Shown: positions 1 through 9,800, counted from the stretch's first letter. The stretch is DNA of 33,877 nucleotides from J051 sp040752255 (GCA_040752255.1 JBFMFD010000004.1:1-33877); one strand, 5' to 3'. Notes: generated from the letters alone by a model not told the origin. Program-made: numbers and translations.

Positions 1-2120
1 ACCAGATGGACCTCAGCCGCCGGTCCGCCCGGGGCCAACTGAGCGAACTCATCGGCAGGCCGGGAGTCGCCAGCGACCGAGACGCGCTGCGGTTCGGCTA
101 CACCGATGAGGAGTATGACGGAATGTTCGCCGCGCTCCCGCAGGACGCGCGGGCCATCACCGAGGCGTACGCGCGCGGCGTGAACCGGTGGATTGCTGAA
201 GCGGCGGACACAGGCAAGCTCCCGAAGCAGTACGGCGAAGCGAAGCCGCGCGACTGGACTCCGACCGACTCACTCGCCATTGGGGTCCAACTCGTCCGCA
301 GGTTCGGGCGGTTCGGCGCGGGAGAGTTGCGGAACCTCGCTTTGTACACCTACCTGCAATCGCGCCCGGGCCTGGATGCACGCAAGGCGATGGACGACCT
401 CGCTTGGCAGAACGACAGAGCGGCGATCTGTACCGTCAACGATGCCGACGACCCTCATCAGGGGCGCTCGCCCTTCCCGCCGCTACGCCCGGAGACGACC
501 GACGCCCACCTCCAACTCCTGCCTAAAGTCAACCTGCTGGAACTGCTTCCGGCAATTCGTATCGAGGAGCAGTCGGAGATGCGGGAGATCGCCGCGCAAC
601 TCGGTGTCCCGCACAAGTGGGGAAGTTACGCCATCGTCGTTTCGAAGTCGAAGAGCGCTCTCGGTGTGCCGCTGCTGCTCTCCGCCCCGCAAATGGGCTT
701 CAGCACGCCGAGCATCGCGCATCAGATGAGCATCTCCTGCCCGCAGTACGTCGCGGTAGGTATGGATGTGCCGGGGATACCGGGCGTCCTCATCGGCCAC
801 TCGCCGACCGTGGCGTGGGGCTTAACAAGCGGGGTCGCGGACACGGACGATGTGTTCTTCGTGCACTTGAACCCGGACAACCCGAACGAATACGCCCACG
901 ATGGCGGTTGGCGGGCGTTTGAGAAGGTGGATTGGACGCTCAACGTGAAGGATGGCGAATCGGTGACAGCGTCGCGAGAGATGACGCACTTTGGCCCGGT
1001 CATCCTCAAGAGCGTCAGCACCGGCGTAGCTTACGTGCGCAAGTCTCCGCTCTGGTTGAAGGAGATCGAGGGACTGGCAGGTATGGCGCGACTGCCCGCC
1101 GCAAAGGACATCGGGGAAGTTCGCCGCGTTGCGCTTACGTTCAATGCGAACTTCAACCTGTTTGCCGCGACTAGCCAGGGAGACATCGGCTGGTTCTTCT
1201 GCGGTCGGGTTCCCATACGCTCCGAGGCCGTTGACCCGCGACTGCCCGCGCCGATGGACGCCGAACACGATTGGGCCGGCATCGTGCCGCCGGAACGGAT
1301 GCCTTACGTGGTCAATCCTTCGCAGGGCTGGATCGTCAACTGGAACAACAAGCCGGTGTCCTGGTGGCCGAACCTGGACACGCCGGCGTGGGGGCGCATC
1401 TTCCGGAACGAGACGCTCGTCCGTGCCGTGGAGAAGGCGGGCAAGGTGACGCCGCAGGACCTCGAAAGCTTCGCGCGCAAGATCGCCACCGAGCGAATGG
1501 AGCACGCCTACTTTCTGCCCGACCTTCTCGTTTCGCAGGGCGCCGGAAACGCAACCGGTGTGGCGGGCCGCGCGCTGGACTACCTTCGGGCGTGGAGCGG
1601 CGACTATCTGGACGGCTCTGTCGCACCGGTCGTGTACGATGCATGGATCATGGCTCTGCGCGAGGAGTTGTTCCTTGCCAAGTTGGGCAACTTCCTTGCA
1701 CCGGATCTGTTCCATGCCGTCCTGCAGCCAACGCTTCTTTGGAACGCGTTGCGCGGCGTGACCCAAGTGGACTACCTCGACGGCAGGACTCGGAGCGAGG
1801 TCGTTTGGACATCGTTCGAGAAGGCGGTCGCTCGCCTTGCGAGCAGTCGCGGCGAGGACGTCACCCTTTGGCGGTATTCCGCCCCGAAGATCAATTTCAG
1901 CGGGATGAAGCCGGTGTTGTATAACGAGCGGGGGACGTACATCCAGGTCGTTGAGATGTGGGGCTCGCCGCGTGGGCGGTTTGTCGCCCCGCCCGGTGTG
2001 AGTGAGGACCCACTGTCACCCCACTTCTCAGATCAGCGAGAACTGGCGGCGACCTGGTCGTTTTACCCGATGCTTTATAGGAGTTCGGACTTCCCTGGCG
2101 CGCAAAAGCCGTCAAAGTGA
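1..2120 (+). CDS. Penicillin acylase family hydrolase, 5' end missing
   Basis: An N-terminal-nucleophile amidase of the penicillin/acyl-homoserine-lactone acylase family, normally exported and self-cleaved into alpha and beta chains; the substrate cannot be told from sequence. The window opens inside the gene: the first readable residues, QMDLSRRSARGQLSEL, match the family's internal Q-[ML]-D-x-x-R-R-x-A-R-G motif, which normally lies tens of residues after the signal peptide. The ATG at 6 is therefore internal. The likely nucleophile is the Ser of HKWGSYAIVV (codon 624-626), which starts the beta chain. The beta chain continues with the family motifs PGVLIGHSPTVAWGLT, FNANFNLFAATSQGDIGW and, near the C-terminus, PLSPHFSDQREL. 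The gene is intact to its TGA. Family assignment is firm; substrate and true start are unknown. Confidence 0.9.
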   Translation, partial: QMDLSRRSARGQLSELIGRPGVASDRDALRFGYTDEEYDGMFAALPQDARAITEAYARGVNRWIAEAADTGKLPKQYGEAKPRDWTPTDSLAIGVQLVRRFGRFGAGELRNLALYTYLQSRPGLDARKAMDDLAWQNDRAAICTVNDADDPHQGRSPFPPLRPETTDAHLQLLPKVNLLELLPAIRIEEQSEMREIAAQLGVPHKWGSYAIVVSKSKSALGVPLLLSAPQMGFSTPSIAHQMSISCPQYVAVGMDVPGIPGVLIGHSPTVAWGLTSGVADTDDVFFVHLNPDNPNEYAHDGGWRAFEKVDWTLNVKDGESVTASREMTHFGPVILKSVSTGVAYVRKSPLWLKEIEGLAGMARLPAAKDIGEVRRVALTFNANFNLFAATSQGDIGWFFCGRVPIRSEAVDPRLPAPMDAEHDWAGIVPPERMPYVVNPSQGWIVNWNNKPVSWWPNLDTPAWGRIFRNETLVRAVEKAGKVTPQDLESFARKIATERMEHAYFLPDLLVSQGAGNATGVAGRALDYLRAWSGDYLDGSVAPVVYDAWIMALREELFLAKLGNFLAPDLFHAVLQPTLLWNALRGVTQVDYLDGRTRSEVVWTSFEKAVARLASSRGEDVTLWRYSAPKINFSGMKPVLYNERGTYIQVVEMWGSPRGRFVAPPGVSEDPLSPHFSDQRELAATWSFYPMLYRSSDFPGAQKPSK

Positions 2121-2170
2121 AGCAAATCCCGTACGCGTCTCGCTCTCAAATCGTGTACACTGACGATTGA

Positions 2171-2209
2171 ACCTCGGCGGCGGCGGGGCAGGAGCGTCGC
2201 CGCCGGGGT
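2171..2209 (+). promoter_or_regulatory. Leader hairpin upstream of the subtilase gene
   Basis: Seen directly: an inverted repeat with arms at 2171-2182 and 2198-2209 (core CGGCGGCG / CGCCGCCG, extended by C-G pairs and one G-U pair) and a loop of about 15 nt. It ends 8 nt before the AAAGGAGG ribosome binding site of the subtilase. A weak -10-like TACACT sits at 2156-2161, which would put the hairpin in the 5' leader; no good -35 is visible. There is no U-run, so it is not an obvious terminator. A role in mRNA stability or initiation is inference. Confidence 0.4.
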
Positions 2210-2231
2210 GCAATTTGAAAGGAGGAATGTG

Positions 2232-4172
2232 ATGAACTTACCGATCCGTTTGTTGATGTTCGCGCCGCTTGCCGGCGCGCTCGCCTCGAGCCTGCTGGTT
2301 GGCGGCTCAGGGCAGGGGGACTTGGGGGGCAAGCTCCGCGGTGACCTTCCGCGGGTGCTGGCCGGGGCGGGACCGTCCGACCACATCCCCGTGACGATTA
2401 TCATGAGGGACCAGGTCCCGTACGAGCAGATTGCCGAGGCTCAGGCGCAGCCGACACGCCTCGCCCGGTACCAGGCGGTGAAAGACCTGCTCAAGCCGTT
2501 CGCCGAGGACCATCAGCGCGAGATCCTCGCGTACTTGGAAGGAGAGCTGGCGAAGGGCAACGCTTCGCGCCTCAGGACCCTGTGGATCGTCAACGTCGTT
2601 GCCGTGGACGCAACGCCCGATGTGATCCGCACGGTCGCGCAGCGCGCGGACGTCACCGAGGTGAACTACAACCCGAAGGTCCCCGTGTTCGATCTGCCGG
2701 ACACGCTGCCGAACGACTCGGGCATCATGGCCGCGATCGAGTGCGGCGTCAACGCGATGCGCGCCCCTCAGGTGTGGAACCAGGGCATCACCGGTCGCGG
2801 TGCGGTCATCGCCGTTATTGACACCGGCGCGTGCCTCACGCACCCTGACCTTGTTAACCAGCTTTGGCGGAACCCGGGCGAAGTCCCCGGCAACGGAGTT
2901 GACGACGACGGTAACGGTTTCGTTGACGACATCAACGGCTGGAACTTCGACGCTAACAACAACAACCCCAATGACACCAACGGCCACGGCAGCCACGTCG
3001 CGGGTAGCGTTGTTGGCGACGGAACGCAAGGCACACAGTGCGGCATGGCTCCGGACGCCGCCGCGATGATCCTGAAGGTGGGCGTTACATTCAGCGACGA
3101 GATGGACGTGTGGAGCGCCATGCAGTACGCCGCGAACATGAATGCCCATGCCTACAGCATGAGCCTCGGTTGGCCCCACAGCCGAAATCCGGTGAGAACC
3201 ACCTGGCGGAACATCGCACGCAATGCCATCGCGATGGGCACGCAGGGCATCATCGCCGCGGGCAACGAGGGCACCTGCTGCCGGCCGTTCGACGCGGTTC
3301 GCACTCCAGGCGACGTGCCGGAGATTGTAACGGTCGGCGCTACCGACTGCAACATGAACCTGGCTTCGTTCTCGAGCCGCGGTCCTGTTACGTGGCAAAC
3401 CGTCTCAGGCTACAACGACTGGCCCTACGCACCGGGCAAGATTAAGCCGACGGTCTCAGCGCCGGGGTCGAATACTGTGTCGCACAGCTTCTGCTCCGGC
3501 TATCGATCGCTCAGCGGAACCTCGATGGCGACGCCCCACGTTTCGGGCGCTGTTGCGCTCATGATCGAGGCGAACCCCAACCTGACCCCCGAACAGATCA
3601 AGGACATCGTGATGCGTGCCGCGATCGATCGAGGGGCGACCGGGTTCGACAACGACTATGGCATGGGCTTCCTTGATGCCTTCAACGCCGTACAGATGGC
3701 GCAGAGTGAACCTCAGACCTTCTTCCCGAAGGCCTACGCGGTTGAGCAGGGCGTCTTCAAGACGGGCGGGCTCGTCGGCAGTCATCACAACGATAGCGAA
3801 GCCATCGTCGTGGAGAACCGGCGTCCGACCGCAATCGGGGACCCGTGGGTCGGTGTTCAGTTCGTCAGCCACTCGCCGCTTGCTGCACCGTCGCAGTTGA
3901 AGCTCACGTTCGATGGTGGGGTTTCGCACAATCCGGTGCGGCAGGTGCTCCAGTTGTTCAACTACCGGAGCGGCGCTTGGGAGACGGTTGACACGCGCAA
4001 CTCGACGACCAACGACCAATCCACTACCGTCACGATCACATCCGGCGTAGATCGGTTCATCCTTGCGAGCAATCGCGAAGTGAAGGCGCGGATCGTGTTC
4101 ATTGATCTCGGCGTCAGCGTGACCAACTGGACCGGTCGAATGGACCAGGTCATGTGGACGGTTGTGCCCTAA
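2232..4172 (+). CDS. Secreted subtilisin-like serine protease (peptidase S8)
   Basis: Exported endopeptidase of 646 residues. The chosen ATG lies 6 nt after a perfect AAAGGAGG (2218-2225); an upstream in-frame ATG at 2208 precedes that site and is rejected. The protein starts with a signal peptide (MNLPIRLLMFAPLAGALASS), followed by a propeptide of about 130 residues with an inhibitor-I9-like look (PVTIIMRDQVP ... IVNVVAVDATPDVI). The catalytic domain has Asp197 (AVIDTG), His252 (NGHGSHVAGS), oxyanion Asn345 (AAGNEG) and Ser431 (SGTSMATPHVSGA). An acidic, Asn-rich stretch between Asp and His (NGVDDDGNGFVDD) looks like a calcium site, common in S8 enzymes. About 140 residues after the catalytic domain are beta-rich and unassigned. 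No partner gene is adjacent. Activity and export are well supported; the substrate is unknown. Confidence 0.95.
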   Translation: MNLPIRLLMFAPLAGALASSLLVGGSGQGDLGGKLRGDLPRVLAGAGPSDHIPVTIIMRDQVPYEQIAEAQAQPTRLARYQAVKDLLKPFAEDHQREILAYLEGELAKGNASRLRTLWIVNVVAVDATPDVIRTVAQRADVTEVNYNPKVPVFDLPDTLPNDSGIMAAIECGVNAMRAPQVWNQGITGRGAVIAVIDTGACLTHPDLVNQLWRNPGEVPGNGVDDDGNGFVDDINGWNFDANNNNPNDTNGHGSHVAGSVVGDGTQGTQCGMAPDAAAMILKVGVTFSDEMDVWSAMQYAANMNAHAYSMSLGWPHSRNPVRTTWRNIARNAIAMGTQGIIAAGNEGTCCRPFDAVRTPGDVPEIVTVGATDCNMNLASFSSRGPVTWQTVSGYNDWPYAPGKIKPTVSAPGSNTVSHSFCSGYRSLSGTSMATPHVSGAVALMIEANPNLTPEQIKDIVMRAAIDRGATGFDNDYGMGFLDAFNAVQMAQSEPQTFFPKAYAVEQGVFKTGGLVGSHHNDSEAIVVENRRPTAIGDPWVGVQFVSHSPLAAPSQLKLTFDGGVSHNPVRQVLQLFNYRSGAWETVDTRNSTTNDQSTTVTITSGVDRFILASNREVKARIVFIDLGVSVTNWTGRMDQVMWTVVP

Positions 4173-4199
4173 CGGCGCGAGCGATCCCTAAGAAAAGAA

Positions 4200-4229
4200 C
4201 GAGCGCCCCTTCGACAGAAGGGGCGCTCG
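4200..4229. terminator. Bidirectional intrinsic terminator between convergent genes
   Basis: A perfect 12-bp stem (CGAGCGCCCCTT / AAGGGGCGCTCG) with a 6-nt loop lies between the convergent subtilase and the tryptophan-rich gene. Read on the minus strand it is followed at once by the U-rich TTCTTTTCTT (complement of 4190-4199), a good intrinsic terminator for the minus-strand gene. On the plus strand the tail is weaker (ATACTTTGG), but the hairpin alone may end subtilase transcripts. Confidence 0.85.
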
Positions 4230-4251
4230 ATACTTTGGACGTTCGATTCCG

Positions 4252-4638
4252 CTACGCCGCGCGACGCCCGCTGCTGTTGCGCGAGCGAGAGGACGAGCGA
4301 GAGCGAGACGACATGCTTCCGTTCCACTTCGGCACGCCGAACTTCGAGAACTGACCGGAGTTGTGAGGGTTCCGGTAGAACTTCGGCCACCACTCGTTGA
4401 ACCGCTTCTCAGCGATCTGGCGATAGTAGTGCATCTTCTTCATCGCCTGCTGCTCAGCCTGGTGGGCCTTCCACCACTTGCTGTACCAGCTGTGCCAGTT
4501 CTTCCACGTGTTGTTCCACGACTTCTTCTGAGTGGCAGTCCAGCCATAGGACTTCCAGTACTTGTTGAAGGTGGAGTTGAACGAATTGAACCACGAATCG
4601 AACGCCTTGTCCGACTTCGGGTAGTTCCAGTTAGCCAA
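4252..4638 (-). CDS. Tryptophan-rich basic small protein, unknown function
   Basis: A 128-residue protein I do not recognise. By my count it has 13 Trp, 7 Tyr and 8 Phe, so roughly one residue in five is aromatic. The aromatics are set among Lys, Asn and Ser (for example WKNWHSWYSKWWKAHQ). The last 25 residues form a basic Ser/Arg tail (SSRSRSSSRSRNSSGRR). There is no signal peptide or membrane segment, so it is probably cytoplasmic; nucleic acid or polyanion binding is a guess from composition. The start is TTG at 4638, 6 nt after GGAGG (4645-4649); no ATG fits. That it is real is supported by the ribosome site, strong G/C preference at third positions (TGG, AAG, AAC, TTC, TAC), a promoter-like pair upstream and the terminator just downstream. 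It follows pdhB on the same strand. Confidence 0.75.
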   Translation of the reverse strand: MANWNYPKSDKAFDSWFNSFNSTFNKYWKSYGWTATQKKSWNNTWKNWHSWYSKWWKAHQAEQQAMKKMHYYRQIAEKRFNEWWPKFYRNPHNSGQFSKFGVPKWNGSMSSRSRSSSRSRNSSGRRAA

Positions 4639-4661
4639 ATTGAACCTCCCTAGGTTTTTGG

Positions 4662-4691
4662 ATTTTCCCGACGTTGTGCCGGGAGACTCAA
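4662..4691 (-). promoter_or_regulatory. Possible promoter of the tryptophan-rich gene
   Basis: On the minus strand, TTGAGT (4691-4686) and GAAAAT (4667-4662) are 18 nt apart, matching 5 of 6 and 4 of 6 positions of the sigma-70 boxes. Transcription would start near 4655 and leave a leader of about 17 nt carrying the GGAGG site. Read-through from pdhB is the alternative. Confidence 0.35.
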
Positions 4692-4745
4692 GGTGATTGT
4701 CGGTATCTCTCTACCGCCTCTTGAGGCTTTTCTCGCCGGCAAAGG

Positions 4746-5732
4746 TCAGAGGTTTCCCTCTAAGGTCTGCCGCGCTTTCTTCACGACATCCTCCGTGTTC
4801 GGTATGCAGAGCAACTCCAGGTTCCGCGCGTACGGCATCGGAACGTTCAACCCGCCGATGCGTCCGATCGGAGCGTCCAAAGAATCGAAGCAGTTCTCCT
4901 GAATCCTCTGGCAGATTTCAGCGCCGAACCCGCCGCTGCGCCAATCCTCATACACGACAACCGCGCGGTGCGTCTTTCGGACCGAGGTGAAGAGCGTGTC
5001 TGCATCGAGCGGGAGAAGCGACCGAACGTCAACAACCTCCGCGTGTACGCCGTCCTCCTTTTCAAGGACCTCGGCAGCCTCTTGGCACACGCGCGCCATC
5101 CGCGAATAGCCGATGAGCGAAATGTCCGTCCCCTCTTGGCGAACGACCGCTTCGCCGAAGGGCACTGTGAACTCCTCGTCCTTCACGTCCTCCTTGAGGC
5201 CGTAGAGTCCGGGGTTCTCGGTGAAGATGACCGGGTTGTCGTCGCGAATCGCCGTCTTCAGCATGCCGTAGGCGTCCGAGGGGGTACTCGGCGCGACGAC
5301 CTTAAGACCGGGCACGTGCGCGTACCACCCCTCCATGCTGTGGCTGTGCTGCGCCGAGAGTTGATTCGCCGCCCCGCCCGGGCCGCGGATGACGATAGGA
5401 ACCGTGTACTGCCCACCGCTCATGTACCGCACCTTAGCGGTGTGGTTGATGATCTGGTCGAGGGCGAGGATGCTGAACGACATCGTCATCATCTCCACCA
5501 CCGGGCGAAGCCCCATCAGTGCCGCACCCGTGGAGATTCCAACGATGCCCGGCTCGGTGATCGGAGTGTCAATCACGCGCTTCGCGCCGTACTTCTCATA
5601 GAGGCCCGCCGTCACTCGGAACGTGCCCTGGTAACGGCCGATGTCCTCTCCGATGAGGAACACGTTCTCATCCCGCTCCATCTCTTCGATCAGGGCGCGC
5701 CGAAGGGCGTCGCGATAAGCGAGTTCAGCCAT
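4746..5732 (-). CDS. pdhB: Pyruvate dehydrogenase E1 component, beta subunit
   Basis: The beta half of the heterotetrameric thiamine-diphosphate E1 of a 2-oxoacid dehydrogenase complex, which with the alpha subunit decarboxylates pyruvate (or a branched-chain oxoacid) and passes the acyl group to E2 lipoyl domains. At 328 residues it is full length for the family. Recognisable elements are MAELAYRDALRRALIEEMER, GEDIGRYQGTFRVT, Glu60 in DTPITEPGIVG (the conserved cofactor-activating Glu) and PGGAANQLSAQHSHSMEGW. The C-terminal transketolase domain includes DVRSLLPLDADTL and VVYEDWRSGGFGAEI. Its ATG shares one base with the pdhA stop codon (TAATG), so translation is coupled. No E2 or E3 gene is in the window, so pyruvate versus branched-chain substrate is not settled by context. 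Confidence 0.93.
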   Translation of the reverse strand: MAELAYRDALRRALIEEMERDENVFLIGEDIGRYQGTFRVTAGLYEKYGAKRVIDTPITEPGIVGISTGAALMGLRPVVEMMTMSFSILALDQIINHTAKVRYMSGGQYTVPIVIRGPGGAANQLSAQHSHSMEGWYAHVPGLKVVAPSTPSDAYGMLKTAIRDDNPVIFTENPGLYGLKEDVKDEEFTVPFGEAVVRQEGTDISLIGYSRMARVCQEAAEVLEKEDGVHAEVVDVRSLLPLDADTLFTSVRKTHRAVVVYEDWRSGGFGAEICQRIQENCFDSLDAPIGRIGGLNVPMPYARNLELLCIPNTEDVVKKARQTLEGNL

Positions 5733-6784
5733 TAGTGCCCTTCCTCCGGTTGCATGTCGCTGTACACATCGTCATAAACTTCGTCCGGCCCCGGCTTCGG
5801 CGCGTCGGCTGCCGCGCGATACACCTCTGCCATCTCTTCCGCAGCCTCCTGTCGCATCGCTTCGATCTCTTTCTCCGTGATGGCCCCATGCTCGATGAGG
5901 TAGTCGGATAGCAACTCGACCGGGTCGCGCTTCCTCGCCTGTTCCACTTCCTCTTTCGTGCGGTAAAGACTCTGGTCGTGGTCGGCAGCGCCGTGCCCGG
6001 CGAAGCGATAGGTCATCACCTCAACGAGGTAGGGTCGCTGGTTCGTTCGTGCGTAGTCAATGATTCTTCGCGCATCGTTGCGCACCTGCAGCACGTCCAT
6101 GCCGTCCATCCGCTCATGGTCTATGCCGAACCCGACGGCCCGCTTGTGCAATTCAGTCTCGGCGGCGTGATACTCGAGGCGCGTGCCCATCGCCACCTGG
6201 TTGTTCTCGATGATGAACACAACGGGCAGGTCCCAAAGGGAAGCCATGTTCATTGCTTCATACACGATGCCCGCGTTCGCGGCTCCGTCGCCGTAGAAGC
6301 AAAGCGCGACGCGGTCCTCCTCGCGATACTTGATTGCGAACGCCAGGCCCGCGCCCATCGCCACATGGCCGCCGACGATCCCCCATCCGCCGTAGAAGCC
6401 GTGCTCCAGGCAGTAGAGGTGCATCGAGCCACCCTTGCCCTTGCTGGTGCCCGGACGGCGTCCCATGATCTCGCACATCACCTCATAGGGCGAGCACCCG
6501 AGCAGGAGAGGGTAAGCGTGGTCGCGATAAGCCGCGATGACGGGGTCGTCCGAGCGCTTCTCCCCGAGCCACCCGATTGCGACCGCCTCCATCCCCGTGT
6601 ACACATGCAAGTAACCGCCCGCCAGGCCGTTGCGGAACGCCTTCATGGACTGGTCTTCGAACTCTCGAATGCGGAACATCCAGCGCAAATCCTCTACAGA
6701 TTGCGCCAAATCCGCCTTGTGCGGCTTGTCGTTGGAAGTGGACGCTGAACGGGGTTGAGGCTTCTGTTTCTCGCTTGTGCTCAA
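5732..6784 (-). CDS. pdhA: Pyruvate dehydrogenase E1 component, alpha subunit
   Basis: The alpha half of the E1 decarboxylase, 350 residues, carrying most of the thiamine-diphosphate site. The cofactor motif runs from GDG (165-167) to NN (194-195): YGDGAANAG ... FIIENNQ. Further family signatures are YRDHAYPLLLG, the flexible KGKGGSMHLY loop, VGGHVAMGAGLA and TYRFAGHGAADHD. The first 25 residues are low-complexity and polar. The start is TTG at 6784, preceded by AAGGAGAG at a 7-nt distance; no ATG lies upstream in frame before the dnaE stop, 34 nt away. It is transcribed dnaE - pdhA - pdhB. The pyruvate-type assignment rests on overall similarity to PdhA proteins; acetoin or branched-chain E1 remains possible. 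Confidence 0.92.
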   Translation of the reverse strand: MSTSEKQKPQPRSASTSNDKPHKADLAQSVEDLRWMFRIREFEDQSMKAFRNGLAGGYLHVYTGMEAVAIGWLGEKRSDDPVIAAYRDHAYPLLLGCSPYEVMCEIMGRRPGTSKGKGGSMHLYCLEHGFYGGWGIVGGHVAMGAGLAFAIKYREEDRVALCFYGDGAANAGIVYEAMNMASLWDLPVVFIIENNQVAMGTRLEYHAAETELHKRAVGFGIDHERMDGMDVLQVRNDARRIIDYARTNQRPYLVEVMTYRFAGHGAADHDQSLYRTKEEVEQARKRDPVELLSDYLIEHGAITEKEIEAMRQEAAEEMAEVYRAAADAPKPGPDEVYDDVYSDMQPEEGH

Positions 6785-6812
6785 ACGGACTCTCCTTACG
6801 CTCTCGGCTCGG

Positions 6813-6837
6813 GGCCGCCTAAGGAGAGGCGGCGGCC
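6813..6837 (-). other. Hairpin overlapping the dnaE stop codon
   Basis: Perfect 7-bp inverted repeat GGCCGCC / GGCGGCC with an 11-nt loop, spanning the dnaE TAG and ending just before the pdhA ribosome binding site region. It has no U-run on either side, so I do not call it a terminator. It could be an mRNA processing or stability element between dnaE and pdhA. Confidence 0.3.
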
Positions 6838-9800
6838 GAATTCTGAGCCGATTCTACCCAGGAGGCCTGCCCCGACCGCTCCAGTCGAACGAAGCCGAGG
6901 TCGAACGCCCTTCGCAGGTCGCGCAGCCACTCGCCGTCCGCCACGCGTTGCTCCAGTCGGAAGCGTCGCGGCGAACCGTTTGCGCCGACTGCGACCAGCA
7001 CCGAGTACGGCCCTGGATGGCGGCTGATGAGGTCCAGCGCGAGCTCCAACTGCTGCCGTGATGCGCGGTGAATCGCAATGTGAAGGCAGCCGGGTCCCGG
7101 CGACTCAGAGAGGCGGGGCTGCTCAGCGGGCGCGAGAGGTTGAATCTCCTGCGCGATGACCTCCGCCCGCGCCTCGGCTCCGTTCTCTCGATGACGCACC
7201 TTTCCTTTGACAACGATGACGCTGTCCTCCGACAGTGCCGAACCGGCTTCGTTGAGGACCCTCTCGAAGACAACGATCGTCGCTTGTCCGCTGAGGTCCT
7301 CGAGCGTCAGCGTTGCCATCGGCGACCCGGCGCGTGTCGTGATGTCGCGCCTGCCCGCGACAACCCCGACCAGCGTGACCGCCTCGTCGTCGCGCACCTC
7401 TTCGAGCGCGATTGCCTGGTGCGATGCACGACGGCGCACCTCCTCCTCCATCCCTCGCAACGGGTGGTCGCTGAGGCACAAGCCCAACACCTCCCGCTCC
7501 ATCTGTCGGATTTCAGCGCGGGTCAACTCGCGGTCGGATGTGATGTCTGGATACTCGCTCGCGCCGGACGAAGAGGGTTCGCCGAACAGCGACTCCTGGC
7601 CGGAGGCTTTGTCTCGCTCCACTCGGTCGGCGTGGGAGATCGCGCCATCAACTTTATCGAGCATTGCGGCGCGGCTGTCGTGGAGTGTGTCGAGAGCGCC
7701 CGCCTTCACGAGCGCCTCGAGCGCGGTCTTGTTCAGTCCGCCGCAAGCGCGCACACGCTCGGCGAACTCGAAGAGGTGGCGGAACGGGCCGCCTTCCTCG
7801 CGCGCCTCCAAGATGTTGTGAATCGCTGCCTCTCCCAAACCCTTCGTAGCGCCGAGCCCGAACCGAATGCACGGCTTTCCGTTCGACTCATCCACGGTGA
7901 ACGCAAGGGATGAGCGGTTGATGTCCGGCGGCATGACCTCAATTCCCATTCGCCGGCACTCGTTGATGTATCCGACTACCTTGTCCGACCGAGCCTGGTA
8001 GGCGGAGAGGATTGCCGCCATGTACTCGACCGGGTAGTTCGCTTTCAGGTACGCGGTTTGGTACGCCAGCAAGCCGTAGCAGACCGCGTGCGCCTTGTTG
8101 AATGCGTAGCCCGCGAAGGGGCGAAGAAGCTCGAACACTTTGCGCGCGTCCTTCTCGCTCATGCCGTTCGCGGTTGCGCCGGCGAGGAACTTTGCTTCCG
8201 ACTCCTCGAGCAACTCCTTCTTCTTCTTGCCCATCGCCTTTCGGAGCACATCGGCCTCTCCGAGCGTGAACCCCGCAAGCGCGCGAACAAGCTGCAGCAC
8301 TTGGTCCTGGTAGACGATGACCCCGTACGTCTCCTCGAGAATCGGTTCCATGCGAGGGTCGAGGTACTTCGGCTTCACGCGCCCGAACTTGCCTTCGATG
8401 TAGCGTGGGATGTGCTCCATAGGGCCAGGACGGAAGAGCGCGACCATCGCGGCGACTTCGTTCAGGTTGTCGGGCTTCAGTTGCTGCGCGCAACGCGTCA
8501 TGCCCGGGCTTTCCAGTTGGAACACGCCCGCCGTTTCGCCGCGCGCGAGCATCTCGAACGTCTTGCGGTCGTCGAGGGGAATGTTCTCGATTTCGAGGCG
8601 ACCCTTGCCGTTTCGTTCGATGGTCTCCAGGCACTGTGAGACGACCGAGAGGTTCGCCAGGCCCAGGATGTCCATCTTGAGCAGCCCTATCTGCTCGAGG
8701 ATCTCCATCGGATACTGCGTCAGCGGTTGCCCGTCCGTTCCACGTCCGATGGGAACAAGTTCGGCAATCGGTTCCTTGCTGATGACGATGCCGGCGGCGT
8801 GGACTCCGGAGTGCCTGGCGATTCCTTCGATGCTCTTCGCGGTGTCAATCAGTTTGCGCGCTTCCTGGTCTGATTCGTACTCGGCCCTGAACTGCTCCAC
8901 CTCTTCGATCGTGGCTTGGATGGTTGTGCCCGGCATGTGGGAAATGAGGCGGCAGAGGCGGTCGGCGACCTCTTGCCTGATGCCGAGAGCGCGCGCCGCA
9001 TCCCGCAAGGACTGCCTCGCGCCCATCGTGCCAAAGGTGATGATTTGCGCGACGTGATCCTCGCCGAAGCGCTGCTTTGCGAAGCGGATGACCTCGTCGC
9101 GCCGCGTGTCCTCGAAATCCATGTCAATGTCCGGCATTGCGATGCGCTCCGGGTTTAGGAAGCGCTCGAACGTCAGGCCCCACGTAACAGGGTCAATATC
9201 CGTGATTCCTACGGCGTAACTCACCAGGGAGCCGGCAGCCGAGCCTCGAGGGCCGAACCGGATTCGCTCCTTGCGAGCAAACTGAGCGAACTCGCGCACG
9301 ACGAGGAAGTACTTGGCGAATCCTGTTTGGGCGATGACGCCGAGTTCATATTCGAGCCGCTGCATGTGCTCATCCGACGGGCTTCCGAGACGCTCCTTGA
9401 GTCCCTCGAGAGCCAAGTGGCGAAGGAACTCGTCTGCCGAAACGTCGTCAGGAGTCTCGGGGTCGGGCAATTCGACCGAGTTGAGCGCGAGGTCGAACTC
9501 GATCCTCTTGGCGAGGTGCGCGGTGTTCGTTACCGCCTCAGGCACGTCGGCGAACAGCGCCGCCATCTCGTCCGGCGTCTTCAGATAGAACTCTTGAGTG
9601 TCGAACTTCAGGCGGTCTTCATCGGCCACGCGCTTGCCGGTCTGAATGCACAAGAGCACATCGTGCGCTTGCGCGTCTTGCTGGTCGAGGTAGTGCGTGT
9701 CGTTGGTGCAGATGAGTGCCAGGCCCAACTCGTCCGCGATGCGCAAGAGGTCCTTGTTTACGCGCCCCTGCACGTCCAATCCGTGATCCTGCAGTTCGAC

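Noticed and set aside
6..8. ATG at 6 as the start of the acylase gene
   Set aside because: It falls in the conserved internal Q-M-D-L-x-R-R motif; the open frame and homology continue to the window edge.
822..1766. Long antisense frames, such as those over the acylase, subtilase, recG and hyuA genes
   Set aside because: They mirror well-supported genes in high-GC DNA, are Arg/Pro/Ala-rich and show no domains or ribosome sites.
2208..2231. Upstream ATG for the subtilase
   Set aside because: It precedes the perfect ribosome site; ATG 2232 gives correct spacing and a clean signal peptide.
4363..4653. Plus-strand Leu/Pro/Val-rich frame opposite the tryptophan-rich gene
   Set aside because: Its composition is what antisense of Trp, Lys and Asn codons gives. 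The minus strand has the ribosome site, codon bias and terminator.
4687..4725. CTCAAG / CTTGAG pair downstream of pdhB as a terminator
   Set aside because: The loop is long and the arm overlaps a better promoter match; no U-run follows on the minus strand.
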